A stretch of DNA of 64,000 bases from an uncultured Clostridium sp. (GTDB taxonomy: Bacteria > Bacillota > Clostridia > Lachnospirales > Lachnospiraceae): contig CAMYAO010000008.1 in assembly GCA_947253885.1 (NCBI GenBank), positions 11,113-75,112 of the forward strand, given 5' to 3'. A program made the position numbers and the translations under genes. Positions within the stretch are counted from its first letter, which is position 1. Each line of letters begins with the position of its first letter. This document shows, piece by piece, positions 45,233 to 54,861 of the stretch. The notes beneath the pieces are model-generated. The model was not told the DNA's origin. It searched no databases and saw only the letters and a list, made by a program, of their open reading frames with translations.

Positions 45233-46485
45233 CAAGACGTGTAGTGGTGACAGGTCTGGGAGTGATTTCTCCGATTGGAAATGATGTAGCATCTATGTGG
45301 CAGTCCGTATTGGATGCGAAGTGCGGAATTGATAAAATTACGCATTATGATACAGAAGGTCGGAAAGTGACCCTGGCAGGTGAGATCAAGAATATGGACT
45401 ATGATGCCTATATCGATAAACGTGAATTAAAGAAAATGGATCCGTATACTCAATTCGGAATGGTAGCTGCCATTCAGGCATTTCAGGATGCGGGGATCGC
45501 ACCGGTGGAAGAAGGTGAGGATACCTTTGAGTCTCGTGGAAACTGGGGTTGTATTATGGCATCCGGTATCGGAGGAATCGGAACGATCGAAGCAGAGCAG
45601 ATCCGTGGAACGGAAAAGGGATTTGACCGTGTTTCTCCGTTCTTTATTCCGATGGCTATTTCCAATATGGCGGCGGGGCAGATTGCTATCAAATACGGTC
45701 TGCACGGTCATACAACCTGTGTGGTAACAGCGTGTACATCGTCTGCCAATGCGATAGGTGACGCTTTCCGTCATATTCGGGACGGTTACGGAGATTTGAT
45801 GCTGGCGGGCGGAGCTGAGGCGGCAATTACCCCTCTTTCTATCGGTGGATTTACTTCTTTGAAGGCACTTAGCAAGGCGGAAGATCCGAGCAGAGCCTCT
45901 ATCCCTTTTGATAAGGAGCGTAACGGTTTTGTAATGGGTGAGGGAGCCGGTGCACTGGTATTAGAGGAGTATGAGCATGCGAAAGCTCGCGGTGCAAAGA
46001 TCTACGGTGAAATCGTAGGATACGGGGCGAACTGTGATGCACATCATATTACTGCTCCATTGGAAGATGGAAAAGGTGCAGCATTATGTATGAAGCAGGC
46101 ACTGGAAGATGCCGGTATAGAGCCAAAAGATGTAGATTATATCAATGCACACGGAACCGCCACTCCGATGAACGACCGTTGCGAAACAGCAGCAGTAAAG
46201 CGTTTGTTTGGGGAGGATGCAAAGAAAGTAAAAATGAGTTCGACCAAATCTATGACCGGACATCTGCTGGGAGCATCCGGAGCGGTAGAATCTGTCATTA
46301 CAGTAAAGGCCGTACAGGAAAACTTCCTTCCTCCGACTATCCATTATCAGCTTCCGGATGAGGACTGTGACCTGGATATTGTTCCGAACAAAGGATACGA
46401 GTATCCGATTCAATATGCCATTTCCAACTCCTTCGGATTTGGAGGTCACAACGGTACAATCGTATTTAAGAAGTTCAGTGAATAA
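45229..46485 (+). CDS. fabF: 3-oxoacyl-ACP synthase II
   Basis: A 418-residue elongating condensing enzyme. Catalytic Cys in VTACTSSANAIG, His in NAHGTATPMND and MTGHLLGASG, with the GFGGHNG glycine-rich loop at the end. Start at the ATGA overlap with fabG. Confidence 0.95.
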   Translation: MTRRVVVTGLGVISPIGNDVASMWQSVLDAKCGIDKITHYDTEGRKVTLAGEIKNMDYDAYIDKRELKKMDPYTQFGMVAAIQAFQDAGIAPVEEGEDTFESRGNWGCIMASGIGGIGTIEAEQIRGTEKGFDRVSPFFIPMAISNMAAGQIAIKYGLHGHTTCVVTACTSSANAIGDAFRHIRDGYGDLMLAGGAEAAITPLSIGGFTSLKALSKAEDPSRASIPFDKERNGFVMGEGAGALVLEEYEHAKARGAKIYGEIVGYGANCDAHHITAPLEDGKGAALCMKQALEDAGIEPKDVDYINAHGTATPMNDRCETAAVKRLFGEDAKKVKMSSTKSMTGHLLGASGAVESVITVKAVQENFLPPTIHYQLPDEDCDLDIVPNKGYEYPIQYAISNSFGFGGHNGTIVFKKFSE

Positions 46486-46525
46486 AGCAGATATTGATAG
46501 AAGTACATTATAATAAGGAGACAAT

Positions 46526-46951
46526 ATGCAGTTAAATTCAAATGAAATTGAGGCAATTCTGCCACATCGCTATCCATTTTTGATGGTGGATAAAATTGTA
46601 GACTGTGTACCGGGGCAGTATGCGGACGGTATTAAGTGTGTGACTGCCAATGAAATGCAATTCATGGGGCATTTTCCGGGAACACATGTGATGCCGGGAG
46701 TGCTTGTGCTGGAAGCATTGGCACAAACGGGTGCAGTTGCGATTCTTATGGAAGAAGAAAACCATGGAAAAATCGCTTATTTCGGAGGGGTAAAAAATGC
46801 GCGTTTTCGCAAACAGATCGTTCCGGGAGATGTGATAGAGCTTCATTGCGAGATTATTGCCAGAAAAGGACCTGTCGGATTTGGCAAGGCGGTAGCAAAG
46901 GTAGACGGAAAGCCGGCAGTTACTGCGGAACTTTCTTTTGCAATCTCATAA
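46526..46951 (+). CDS. fabZ: 3-hydroxyacyl-ACP dehydratase
   Basis: A 141-residue hotdog-fold dehydratase. LPHRYPFLMVDKI holds the catalytic His; GHFPGTHVMPGVLVLEALAQ holds the catalytic Glu. With FabK it closes the elongation cycle. No fabA, fabM or fabN is seen here, so the source of unsaturated chains lies elsewhere. Confidence 0.95.
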   Translation: MQLNSNEIEAILPHRYPFLMVDKIVDCVPGQYADGIKCVTANEMQFMGHFPGTHVMPGVLVLEALAQTGAVAILMEEENHGKIAYFGGVKNARFRKQIVPGDVIELHCEIIARKGPVGFGKAVAKVDGKPAVTAELSFAIS

Positions 46952-46986
46952 CGACAACCGTATGAACGGATAAAAAGGAAAACTAA

Positions 46987-47442
46987 ATGACAATAGATCA
47001 AGCATTTAATGACGTATATACCAAATTTAAAATGCACTTTTATCGCGAAATATTTAGTACTTTTAATAATCGTGAAGCAACATTAACAACGGTAGAGACT
47101 TTTTGTATGGAGGTGATTCATGCAATGAACCGACCGACGATAAAGGAATTTGCCGATTTTATTCAAATCTCTCCGCCGAATGCGGCATACAAGGTTAACA
47201 ATCTTGTTCAGAAAGGATATATAAAAAAAATCCACTCCAAGGTGGATAAACGGGAGTATCACCTGGAGGTTACACAGAAGTATATAGACTACTACAATGT
47301 ATCGGCAGCCTATATCGATGAAGTCATGAAACGGGTGGAAAATCATATGCCTGTAGAGGAGAAAAAGCACTTCTTGAAGGCACTTCGTTTTGTGTCTGAG
47401 GAATGTATGAGAGATGTCCCGAATTTTAACGGAATAAATTAG
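46987..47442 (+). CDS. MarR-type regulator at the end of the fab operon, FabT-like
   Basis: A 151-residue winged-helix protein: an N-terminal helix bundle, the DNA-reading part PTIKEFADFIQISPPNAAYKVNNLVQKGYIKK, the wing KIHSKVDKREYHLEVT and C-terminal dimer helices. FabT regulators of fatty acid operons belong to this family, though in streptococci FabT sits near the front. Here it is the last gene before a terminator, 35 nt after fabZ. Regulation of the fab genes is inferred from position. Confidence 0.75.
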   Translation: MTIDQAFNDVYTKFKMHFYREIFSTFNNREATLTTVETFCMEVIHAMNRPTIKEFADFIQISPPNAAYKVNNLVQKGYIKKIHSKVDKREYHLEVTQKYIDYYNVSAAYIDEVMKRVENHMPVEEKKHFLKALRFVSEECMRDVPNFNGIN

Positions 47443-47449
47443 TTAATAC

Positions 47450-47500
47450 TTGACTCTGCTGGAGGTAGTCTGATACCCTTAGTAGAGTCAAATTTATTTT
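47450..47500 (+). terminator. Hairpin between the fab operon and guaA
   Basis: TTGACTCTGCT (47450-47460) pairs with AGTAGAGTCAA (47481-47491), then AATTTATTTT. It could end the fab operon or act in the guaA leader; the loop shows no known purine-riboswitch core. Confidence 0.65.
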
Positions 47501-47514
47501 AAGGAGGCAGTAGC

Positions 47515-49059
47515 GTGTCAAGAGAAACAGTGATTGTAATTGATTTCGGCGGTCAGTATAACCAGCTGGTAGCACGAAGAGTACGAGAGAACGGTGTATA
47601 CTGTGAAATCTATTCTTATAGAACGGATCTTGAGCAGATCAAGAAATTAAATCCGAAGGGCATTATTTTAACAGGCGGACCGAACAGTTGTTATGAAGAG
47701 GGAGCGGCAACTTATTCAAAGGAGTTGTTTGAGCTCGGGATACCGGTACTCGGGCTTTGTTACGGTGCACAGCTTATGCAGCACTTGCTGGGTGGTAAAG
47801 TGGAAAAGGCGCCGGTTCGGGAATACGGAAAAACAGAAGTATTTGTGGATACAAACAGCAAGCTGTTTGAAGGAGTATCTCAATCGACAATCTGTTGGAT
47901 GAGCCACTTTGATTATATTTCCGGGAACGGCTCCCGTTTTACAATTACCGCTCATACTGCCGACTGCCCGGTTGCAGCTTATGAAGACGCCCAAAGCGGT
48001 TTGTACGGAATCCAGTTTCATCCGGAAGTGCTTCACACTGTTGAGGGCAGCAAGATGCTTTCCAATTTTGTATACAATGTATGCGGCTGTTCCGGAGATT
48101 GGAAGATTGACAATTTTGTTAAGTCAATGATTGAACAGATTCGCGAAAAGGTGGGAAACGGAAAAGTACTATGTGCACTTTCCGGAGGTGTAGATTCTTC
48201 GGTAGCGGCGGTTATGCTTTCCAAAGCGGTCGGAAATCAGCTGACTTGTGTTTTTGTAGACCACGGTCTTCTTCGAAAGGATGAAGGTGATGAGGTGGAA
48301 GCCGTATTCGGATCGAAGGGAAATTACGACCTGAATTTTATTCGCGTAAATGCCCAGGAGCGTTTTTACGAAAAGCTTAAGGATGTGGAAGATCCAGAGG
48401 CAAAGCGCAAGATCATCGGAGAAGAGTTTATTCGTGTCTTTGAAGAAGAAGCCAAGAAGATCGGTGCAGTAGATTATCTAGTGCAGGGAACGATATATCC
48501 GGATGTCGTAGAATCCGGACTCGGCGGAGAGTCCGCCGTTATTAAATCACATCACAATGTAGGCGGATTGCCGGATTATGTTGATTTCAAGGAGATTATC
48601 GAGCCGCTTCGTGATCTGTTTAAGGACGAAGTCCGTAAAGCGGGTCTGGAATTGGGAATTCCGGAATATCTGGTATTCCGTCAGCCGTTCCCGGGACCGG
48701 GACTCGGTATTCGTATCATCGGTGATGTCACGGCGGAGAAGGTGAGAATCGTTCAGGATGCAGATGCTATCTATCGGGAAGAAATTGCCAATGCAGGACT
48801 TGACAGAGAGATTAATCAGTATTTTGCCGCTTTGACCAATATGAGATCGGTCGGAGTTATGGGAGATGAACGAACCTATGATTATGCAATTGCTCTTCGA
48901 GGTGTGAAAACGATTGACTTTATGACGGCGGAAGCTGCCGAGATCCCTTTTGAGGTATTGAATAAGGTGATGAGTCGTATTATTAATGAGGTCGACGGGG
49001 TGAATCGGGTAATGTATGATATTACGAGTAAGCCACCGGGGACGATAGAGTTTGAATAG
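47515..49059 (+). CDS. guaA: GMP synthase (glutamine-hydrolysing)
   Basis: A 514-residue enzyme converting XMP to GMP. N-terminal glutaminase with the nucleophile in GLCYGAQLM and His in [11 protein letters not shown]-pyrophosphatase P-loop [10 protein letters not shown]-terminal dimer domain ending KPPGTIEFE. Starts at GTG 47515 after AAGGAGG. Single gene. Confidence 0.96.
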   Translation: MSRETVIVIDFGGQYNQLVARRVRENGVYCEIYSYRTDLEQIKKLNPKGIILTGGPNSCYEEGAATYSKELFELGIPVLGLCYGAQLMQHLLGGKVEKAPVREYGKTEVFVDTNSKLFEGVSQSTICWMSHFDYISGNGSRFTITAHTADCPVAAYEDAQSGLYGIQFHPEVLHTVEGSKMLSNFVYNVCGCSGDWKIDNFVKSMIEQIREKVGNGKVLCALSGGVDSSVAAVMLSKAVGNQLTCVFVDHGLLRKDEGDEVEAVFGSKGNYDLNFIRVNAQERFYEKLKDVEDPEAKRKIIGEEFIRVFEEEAKKIGAVDYLVQGTIYPDVVESGLGGESAVIKSHHNVGGLPDYVDFKEIIEPLRDLFKDEVRKAGLELGIPEYLVFRQPFPGPGLGIRIIGDVTAEKVRIVQDADAIYREEIANAGLDREINQYFAALTNMRSVGVMGDERTYDYAIALRGVKTIDFMTAEAAEIPFEVLNKVMSRIINEVDGVNRVMYDITSKPPGTIEFE

Positions 49060-49197
49060 TCCCAAAAAAATTAAAAACCTTGTAAAATCAATGGTTACAG
49101 AAGATGAAAAATTGTAACTGGGATTAAAATGGGAACATTTGTAAAAAAGAATAAATTGAATAATAGTTCCAAGTGGTTTACATTTGGACAAAAAATT

Positions 49198-49227
49198 AGA
49201 CCGTAGTTAAAAGCTGCGGTCTTTTTG
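49198..49227 (+). terminator. Terminator downstream of guaA
   Basis: AGACCGTAG and CTGCGGTCT with a 7-nt loop, then TTTT. Confidence 0.85.
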
Positions 49228-49385
49228 AGCATATATTTTTATTTTAAAAATCTTGATTTTTTAATATTATATAGGTTGTTATAAATTGGATCAATAATTA
49301 AGGTGAATAAAATATTGAGAAAATATAAAAATCATAACAGGATATTTGAAAAAACATTTAGATTATATAACAAACAAGTAATTTA

Positions 49386-49448
49386 TGCGACAATAAAATG
49401 TCGGTTTGAATTCTAGTATTGTCGCAAATATGATATAATAATTATAAT
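49386..49448 (+). promoter_or_regulatory. Control region of the AlbA_2 gene: inverted repeat and promoter
   Basis: A perfect 10-bp inverted repeat, TGCGACAATA (49386-49395) and TATTGTCGCA (49417-49426), overlaps the predicted -35 TTGTCG (49419-49424); TATAAT follows at 49443-49448 (18-nt spacer). The loop holds ATGTCGGTTTGAAT, a copy of a motif repeated inside the gene. Confidence 0.6.
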
Positions 49449-49462
49449 AGAGGAGGACTGTA

Positions 49463-50794
49463 ATGAGCCGATATATTGAATCAGAAACAATTGAATTAAA
49501 AGAAAAATACACAGATACGATTACAAAGGAAATAGTATCTTTCCTTAATAGTGCAGGAGGATCAATTATTGTCGGAGTAAAAGATGATGGTGTTGTAGTT
49601 GGTGTTGATAAAGTTGATGAAATTCTTAGAAAAATATCTGATATTATAACAACTAAAATAGAACCGAACCCACAAGATGAAATCAGTTCAGAACTAAAAT
49701 TTGATGAAGGAAAAACTCTAATAGTAATTCATATAAATAAAGGTCATCATTATATTTATTGTCAAAAGAAATATGGATTCTCTTCTACTGGTTGCACAAT
49801 ACGAATCGGAACAACCTGTAAAGAGATGACACCGGAACAGATAAAAATTCGATACGAGAAAAAATTTATAGATAACGAGTATATGCTTAAGAAAAAATCA
49901 AATTCATCAGATTTATCGTTTAGGGAACTTAAGATATATTATTCAGAAAAAAATTATCATCTGGAAGATAAATCTTTTGAAACGAATTTAAATTTAAGGA
50001 ATGAAGCCGGAGAATATAATTTATTGGCAGAACTATTATCTGATAAAAATAATATTCCATTTATTTTTGTGAAATTCCAAGGAAATAACAAAGCTTCCAT
50101 ATCTGAAAGAAGCGATTATGGTTATGGATGCATATTAACGACTTATGTGAAAATAAAAAACAGATTGCAGGCTGAAAATATCTGTATTTCTGATACGACA
50201 GTAAGACCAAGAAAAGACACCTATTTATTTGATTTTGACTGTGTAAATGAGGCAATTTTAAATGCTTTAGTTCATAATGATTGGACAATTACTGAGCCAC
50301 AGATTTCAATGTTTAATGATAGGCTGGATATATTATCACATGGTGGACTTCCTAATGGAATGACAAAAGATCAATTTTTTGATGGAATAAGTAAGCCAAG
50401 AAACGCAACCTTGATGAGGATATTTTTAAATATGGGACTAACTGAACACACCGGACATGGGATTCCAACCATTGTAGAAAAATATGGGAAAGATGTTTTT
50501 GAAATTGAAAATAACTATATTAGATGTACTATTCCTTTTGAGCAAAGAGTAATTGAACAAATGGACAATAAAAATGTCGGTTTGAATGTCGGTTTGAATG
50601 TCGGTTTGAATAAAACTGAGAAGAAAGTCATCGAGCTTCTAATAGAGGATCAAAGCCTTACATCAATTGAACTTTCAGAAAAAATAGGTGTAACAAAGAG
50701 AACTATCGAAAGAGCATTTAAATCTTTACAAGAAAAGAACGTGATAGAAAGAATTGGATCGAAGCGTGATGGAAATTGGATCGTAGTCAAGTAA
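49463..50794 (+). CDS. AlbA_2 (Schlafen-like) domain protein with C-terminal HTH
   Basis: A 443-residue protein of the group often annotated as ATP-binding or putative transcriptional regulator. The N-terminal AlbA_2/SLFN domain shows the SETIELKE opening, IVSFLNSAGGSIIVGVKDDG and IRIGTTCKEMTPEQI. The middle domain is of the RecG-like type (NAILNALVHNDW, NPRNATLMRIF-like block, GTGIPTI-like HGIPTIVEKYG). A linker of three VGLN repeats (residues 372-383, three exact 12-bp DNA repeats at 50576-50611) leads to a winged HTH (LSEKIGVTKRTIERAFKSLQEKNVIERIGS). AT-rich and isolated, it looks horizontally acquired; a regulatory or defence role is possible but unknown. Confidence 0.82.
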   Translation: MSRYIESETIELKEKYTDTITKEIVSFLNSAGGSIIVGVKDDGVVVGVDKVDEILRKISDIITTKIEPNPQDEISSELKFDEGKTLIVIHINKGHHYIYCQKKYGFSSTGCTIRIGTTCKEMTPEQIKIRYEKKFIDNEYMLKKKSNSSDLSFRELKIYYSEKNYHLEDKSFETNLNLRNEAGEYNLLAELLSDKNNIPFIFVKFQGNNKASISERSDYGYGCILTTYVKIKNRLQAENICISDTTVRPRKDTYLFDFDCVNEAILNALVHNDWTITEPQISMFNDRLDILSHGGLPNGMTKDQFFDGISKPRNATLMRIFLNMGLTEHTGHGIPTIVEKYGKDVFEIENNYIRCTIPFEQRVIEQMDNKNVGLNVGLNVGLNKTEKKVIELLIEDQSLTSIELSEKIGVTKRTIERAFKSLQEKNVIERIGSKRDGNWIVVK

Positions 50795-51392
50795 GAAAAA
50801 TATATTTCAAAATTAAGGTTTATAGTTGTGCTTTGTTTCAATATATTGAATGATTTTATGATTGAGATAATATTGGCGAGCGCTATATCTATTTGAATAT
50901 CTAGATTTTTTGATTAATAAAAAAAAAAAAAATTCTTAATATAAGTTAAGAATTTAATTATGTATATATTACTTTTAATTAAATATAAAACACATATAAA
51001 ATTATTTTTTAAGAGATATTTCTAAATATGTATAGAATTTATTATTAAAAAAAGTACTAATTAATATTAGATTAAAAATAAGACAATAAAGAATTAAATT
51101 GCTGAATTGGAATACGAGATTCCAGTTTGCAAGTTTTAATTCTAGTTCAGCATATCCCTTGCAAGAGTAAATTCCAGTAATTCAAGATATCTTGAAAATT
51201 TTGGAACTTAGTTTTGCAAAAGTTGGTCAAACTGGAATTTACTATTAGAAACAAGTTGTTTTTAGCTTCATATGCTGATATTCTTTTTTTGAGATTAAAA
51301 TCTTCTGAAAAAAGGGTCACGTTAAGCGGAGGTCGAATTTTATATCTTTTTTCGCAAGTTTAAATTCCACCCCTCATCCGGTTCAATATTTC
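50795..51392. other. AT-rich gene-free stretch with several inverted repeats
   Basis: No coding gene is seen in about 600 bp. It holds a hairpin AAATTCTTAA/TTAAGAATTT (50930-50955) next to an A-run, a small hairpin TGGAAT/ATTCCA (51108-51124), a 13-bp inverted repeat AGTAAATTCCAGT (51166-51178) / ACTGGAATTTACT (51231-51243), and inside it a perfect 16-bp palindrome TTCAAGATATCTTGAA (51181-51196). This looks like decayed mobile or regulatory DNA. Confidence 0.6.
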
Positions 51393-51414
51393 TTCCGAAT
51401 GGCGCTACATTATC

Positions 51415-52389
51415 TTATTTTTTCAGCAATAGAGGTGTTAGATTAATCTCATTAGCGGGAATGGATTCTATTCCTAATTTAGCAAGAATATCCCCGCCAT
51501 TAATGAAGCTGAACAACTGGTGTGCAGACTGGTTATTCAGCTTTTTTCTGTTGTATGAATTGATATGACTCATCATAAGAGTGATATCATCCTGGTTCAG
51601 GTTATCGAAGGAAGTTTTCTTAGGTAAAACACGGCGAATCATTTCGTGAGTAACCTCACATCCGCCCTTTTGATCTGAACGCTGTGGATCACAGTAAAAG
51701 ATATGTGTTCTACGCTCATTATCCTTGTTGAATTCAATTGCCGGAGGATTTGTAAATTCGCTACCTCTGTCGGTTAAAATCACCTGGAAGAGTCTTGTAA
51801 ACACTTCATGGCCCAACTGATCATATAACCAATCAAACACTTCAGTAACTGATTTGGTAGTATTGTTATCGCGAATAAAAGCAAGCATCAAACTGCTATT
51901 TCTGAAATATATGGTAAGCAAGACTTTGCCGCCCTTACGACCTTCTACAGAATCCATCTCCACTACGGGAATATCCGGATTTGCAGCAAGATAAGTTTCG
52001 AAATCTTCGTAGGTACGTCCTACATGGCATTTCTTGTCTACTCGTATAGCCTTCTTGTGAGAACGTGTACGATAACGAACCTTTCTAGGAAGATCAACAT
52101 TATCAACGGATAAGAGACCAGCGTCAATGTAGTTATAAATTGTTTTCTCATCCAACATGATATCATCTGCATTATTTACACATATCATGTGAATAGACTG
52201 ACCAAGCTTAATAAGCGGTAAAACAATAGCATCTACACGCTTTAATTCCTCAGGTGATATAGCTATTCCCTGACGACTCTCAGAACGTGTTGTTTCATAG
52301 TTTTTCTGCGCTGCTTTGGCAGAATAAATATATTTCTCTAACTTGCAGGATTGTCTCTGAAGGCATCCATTGCAGACGTAGTATATACA
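51415..52389 (-). pseudogene. IS30-type transposase lacking its N terminus
   Basis: The frame is open from 52389 to the stop at 51415. It begins at CNGCLQRQSCKLEKYIYSAK, the middle of an IS30-type transposase, and keeps the DDE catalytic core: VVEMDSVEGRKGGKVLL (first Asp), ILTDRGSEFTNP (second Asp), DPQRSDQKGGCEVTHEMIRRVLPKKTSF (Glu-bearing end). The N-terminal helix-turn-helix that reads the element ends is gone; an ATG and three codons precede a TGA just upstream in the same frame. The first internal ATG is at 52188. It cannot encode a complete enzyme. Confidence 0.85.
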
Positions 52390-52404
52390 TCAAAGAATTG
52401 CCAT

Positions 52405-52443
52405 AATAAAAAGCCTCCTGTGATTTAGTGTATATCACAGGAG
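52405..52443 (-). terminator. Minus-strand terminator at the edge of the IS remnant
   Basis: CTCCTGTGAT (52415-52424) and ATCACAGGAG (52434-52443) form a perfect stem; on the minus strand GGCTTTTTATT follows. It may shield the transposase from outside transcription. Confidence 0.7.
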
Positions 52444-52555
52444 ACCCATTCGGAACCCTTCATCTGCTTTTTACAGAAAAACTTTCATACTCTCCGCTAA
52501 TCATATATATGTGAGGTTACAAGATAGTAACACTCCAAGAGATCAATCTGCGGAT

Positions 52556-52684
52556 ATGAATCATGTGGAGTATCTTTGGAAAAAACGATTTGGATTATTT
52601 TCTACACCAATAGAGAGAATAGATTTGTATCTTCAACATCCAGAGAACTTGGTAAATAGTCTATCCATGGGACATTTGCATTAG
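52556..52684 (+). pseudogene. Short unrecognised coding remnant
   Basis: A 42-codon frame opening MNHVEYLWKKRFGLFSTPIERI, then DLYLQHPENLVNS, open upstream to about 52511 and without a ribosome site. It reads like the end of a real protein but no family is recognised. It directly overlaps the start of the ECF fragment, as if two gene pieces had been joined by a deletion. Confidence 0.35.
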
Positions 52685-52913
52685 CAGATTTTTAGGGACA
52701 GTAATTCCTGTGATTTTATTCGGGACAGCTTCTTTTGTGGAAAGAGCATCAAAATGGAAAATGAGCGAAGCTCAAATAAATGAAGCATTATCTTATTTCA
52801 AAGTTTCGTGGGCAGTAGGATTTGGCTTGATAACTTTTGTTCTTGCTTGCATAGGAGCATTTGTTGCAACAAGGATACTCAAAAAGCATTTTGAAAAAGC
52901 AGAAGTGATTTAA
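52680..52913 (+). pseudogene. C-terminal fragment of an MptD-type ECF transporter S component
   Basis: The frame begins without a start codon (RFLGTVIPVILFGTASFVERASKWKM) and ends at 52913 (TRILKKHFEKAEVI). It contains one full membrane span and the conserved basic end of MptD-like energy-coupling factor S components, as remembered from Lachnospiraceae genomes. The N-terminal about two thirds are absent and no ECF ATPase or T component is near. A GTG at 52710 could give a 67-residue product, but function is unlikely. Confidence 0.6.
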
Positions 52914-53078
52914 ATAGCAATTTCTAAGAATCATCAGGAGAAAATCATAGATCTGGTTTGATCTTAACAATTCTGAACATTTGACAATGACACAGATACT
53001 CGTTCTGATTATCATTAATTATCCTGCGGATTTTACTTTTTGTTGGAGTAATTTTAATTTTTTATTATTTAGGAGATG

Positions 53079-53143
53079 AGAGCATCAAGTATAACCGGAA
53101 CAATCTGTTGTGGTGATCCAATTTTATCGATGCTCTGTTTTTT
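53079..53143 (+). terminator. Possible terminator downstream of the ECF fragment
   Basis: AGAGCATC (53079-53086) and GATGCTCT (53129-53136) are perfect arms followed by GTTTTTTT, but the 42-nt loop is long. The interval 52914-53142 otherwise shows no gene. Confidence 0.4.
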
Positions 53144-54498
53144 TAAGATACGATAAACAGTTTTCTGCGAATGATATAATAACTGCCCATCATTAAAACT
53201 GCAGTAATGAGCCAGGAAATCAGATAAATGTTCAGCAAGCCGCTGAAACTTCCTATTAACGGGAAGAAAAATAGTACAAAAATAATTCTTACAGCACAAG
53301 TTCCGAATACTGTAACAATAGAAGGGAAAAGTGATTTTCCCATTCCACGTAAAGTGGCGGCGGTGACTTCATATGCGGGCGGAATAAATTCCAGAACTCC
53401 AATTTTAAACAGTCGTATGACTGCATAGTAATATGCCTTTGGATCCCGAGTAAAGAGATGAAGGAAGAAACAGCGTCCAATGCCAAATATAAAGCACATA
53501 ATTCCGGTTGTAAGAAAGGCGGAAAATAAGGACAGACGGTATATTTTTTTGCAACGATCAAAATTACCGGCGCCGAAATTTTGCCCGGTGAAAGTTGTTG
53601 AGGCCTGACAAAAAGCGCTGTTCATATAGAATACAAAGGTTTCATAATTTCCGGCGGCGGCAGACCCTGCTACGGCAGCAGATCCGAAGCCGTTAATTGC
53701 AGACTGGATGACAACATTGGAAAATGAGAAAACCATTCCCTGAAGTCCTGCAGGGAGACCGATTTTGATAATCTTAATTACATATTCACGTTGTAAGGAC
53801 AGTTTGTGTAAATGAAGTTGAATAATATCATCTGCGTGTCGGAGGAATTGGATAACAAAAAAAGCACTGATTCCATCGGAAATGACAGTTGCAATTGCAA
53901 CTCCGGCAACACTTAAATGAAATACAATTACAAATAATAGATTTAAAACAATGTTTACAACGCCTGCAAATAAAAGTGCATAGAGCGGTTTTCTGGTGTC
54001 ACCGATGCTGCGAAGTACGGCAGAACCGAAGTTGTAGGTCATAAAAAAGGGCATGCCGCAAAAAAATATGCGCAAATATAACTCCGCCATATTTAAAACA
54101 TCGGTAGGTGTATCGATCAATAGGAGTAAAGGTCTGGCAATTGCCTGACCGATTATCAGCATGGCAAAACCGCTGATAAGTGCCATTGCCATGACGGTAT
54201 GAACTACATCTTTTACATCTTTTTCTCTTTTTTGCCCGATCAAAAGAGATATTACAACGTTGGCGCCAACGGAGAAGCCCACAAACATATTGATCAAAAG
54301 GGAAATAATAGCACTGTTTCCACCCACTGCAGCAAGGGCCAACGGTCCTGCAAATTGTCCGGCTACTGCGGTATCAGCAGAATTAAAGAGCTGCTGCAGG
54401 ATACTGCTGGCAGCTAAGGGGAGTGCAAATATAAAGAGTTTCTTTAGTAGAGGTCCGTGGAGCATATCCATTTGGACACTTTCTGTATGTCTGTTCAA
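53143..54498 (-). CDS. MATE family efflux transporter
   Basis: A 451-residue multidrug/toxin extrusion pump with twelve predicted spans. Start ATG 54498 follows a GAAGGA site. N-terminal family blocks are FALPLAASSILQQLFNSADTAVAGQF and GGNSAIISLLINMFVGFSVGANVVIS; the second half repeats the fold with FSNVVIQSAINGFGSAAVAGSAAAGNYE. Probably drives export of cationic or hydrophobic compounds with Na+ or H+. Its substrate is unknown. Confidence 0.9.
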   Translation of the reverse strand: MNRHTESVQMDMLHGPLLKKLFIFALPLAASSILQQLFNSADTAVAGQFAGPLALAAVGGNSAIISLLINMFVGFSVGANVVISLLIGQKREKDVKDVVHTVMAMALISGFAMLIIGQAIARPLLLLIDTPTDVLNMAELYLRIFFCGMPFFMTYNFGSAVLRSIGDTRKPLYALLFAGVVNIVLNLLFVIVFHLSVAGVAIATVISDGISAFFVIQFLRHADDIIQLHLHKLSLQREYVIKIIKIGLPAGLQGMVFSFSNVVIQSAINGFGSAAVAGSAAAGNYETFVFYMNSAFCQASTTFTGQNFGAGNFDRCKKIYRLSLFSAFLTTGIMCFIFGIGRCFFLHLFTRDPKAYYYAVIRLFKIGVLEFIPPAYEVTAATLRGMGKSLFPSIVTVFGTCAVRIIFVLFFFPLIGSFSGLLNIYLISWLITAVLMMGSYYIIRRKLFIVS

Positions 54499-54779
54499 AT
54501 GATCCTTCTTTCTATTTCATCTAAATAAATAACATATCTATTATATCGCAGATAATTTGCTTGACAAATATTACAGAAAAATCTCTTAGGATATACATTC
54601 ATATTTTTAAATTAGAGTTGTAAATAGAGCTGTCAGGGGACTCTATAAAAGCATTTCAAATAATATACATATCCTTGATATAGCTCGGTCGGTTAAATAA
54701 TGGGATGGGCAGAAAAATTTTTGGCATAATAAATAATAGACAGTATGTCCATATATTAAATATACAAATTACAAAAGGA

Positions 54780-54808
54780 TTGAAATGATTTTTCTGTTAT
54801 GATAAGAT
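54780..54808 (+). promoter_or_regulatory. Predicted promoter of the cas operon
   Basis: TTGAAA (54780-54785), 17 nt, TAAGAT (54803-54808). Transcription from about 54815 leaves an 88-nt leader before cas6. Confidence 0.65.
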
Positions 54809-54861
54809 ACAAATAAATAAATACAAATTTTTGTAATCTAAATTTTGTTATTTGGATATGT

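Larger units (their letters stand above)
51393..52455 (-). mobile_element. Truncated IS30-family insertion element
   Basis: The transposase remnant is bounded by a 10-bp inverted repeat, TTCCGAATGG (51393-51402) and CCATTCGGAA (52446-52455), which may be the element ends. At about 1.06 kb it is shorter than intact IS30-type elements because the N-terminal part of the transposase is missing. Direct target repeats were not recognised. Confidence 0.55.

Noticed and set aside
47443..47514. Purine riboswitch before guaA
   Set aside because: The 72-nt gap has one hairpin but none of the conserved purine-aptamer loop sequences.
48547..49191. Antisense frame of 214 codons over the 3' end of guaA
   Set aside because: Shadow of a strongly conserved gene; composition is unlike a real protein.
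51359..51370. Minus-strand GTGGAATTTAAA near the IS, equal to 12 bases of the CRISPR repeat
   Set aside because: Only the AT-rich half matches and the rest of the repeat is absent; chance is likely in such DNA.
53069..53299. Minus-strand frame of 76 codons overlapping the end of the MATE gene
   Set aside because: Out of frame with the well-supported MATE gene and without a ribosome site or recognisable family.
54561..54597. TTGACA at 54561 as cas promoter
   Set aside because: No acceptable -10 at 16-18 nt; the TTGAAA-TAAGAT pair at 54780 is better placed.
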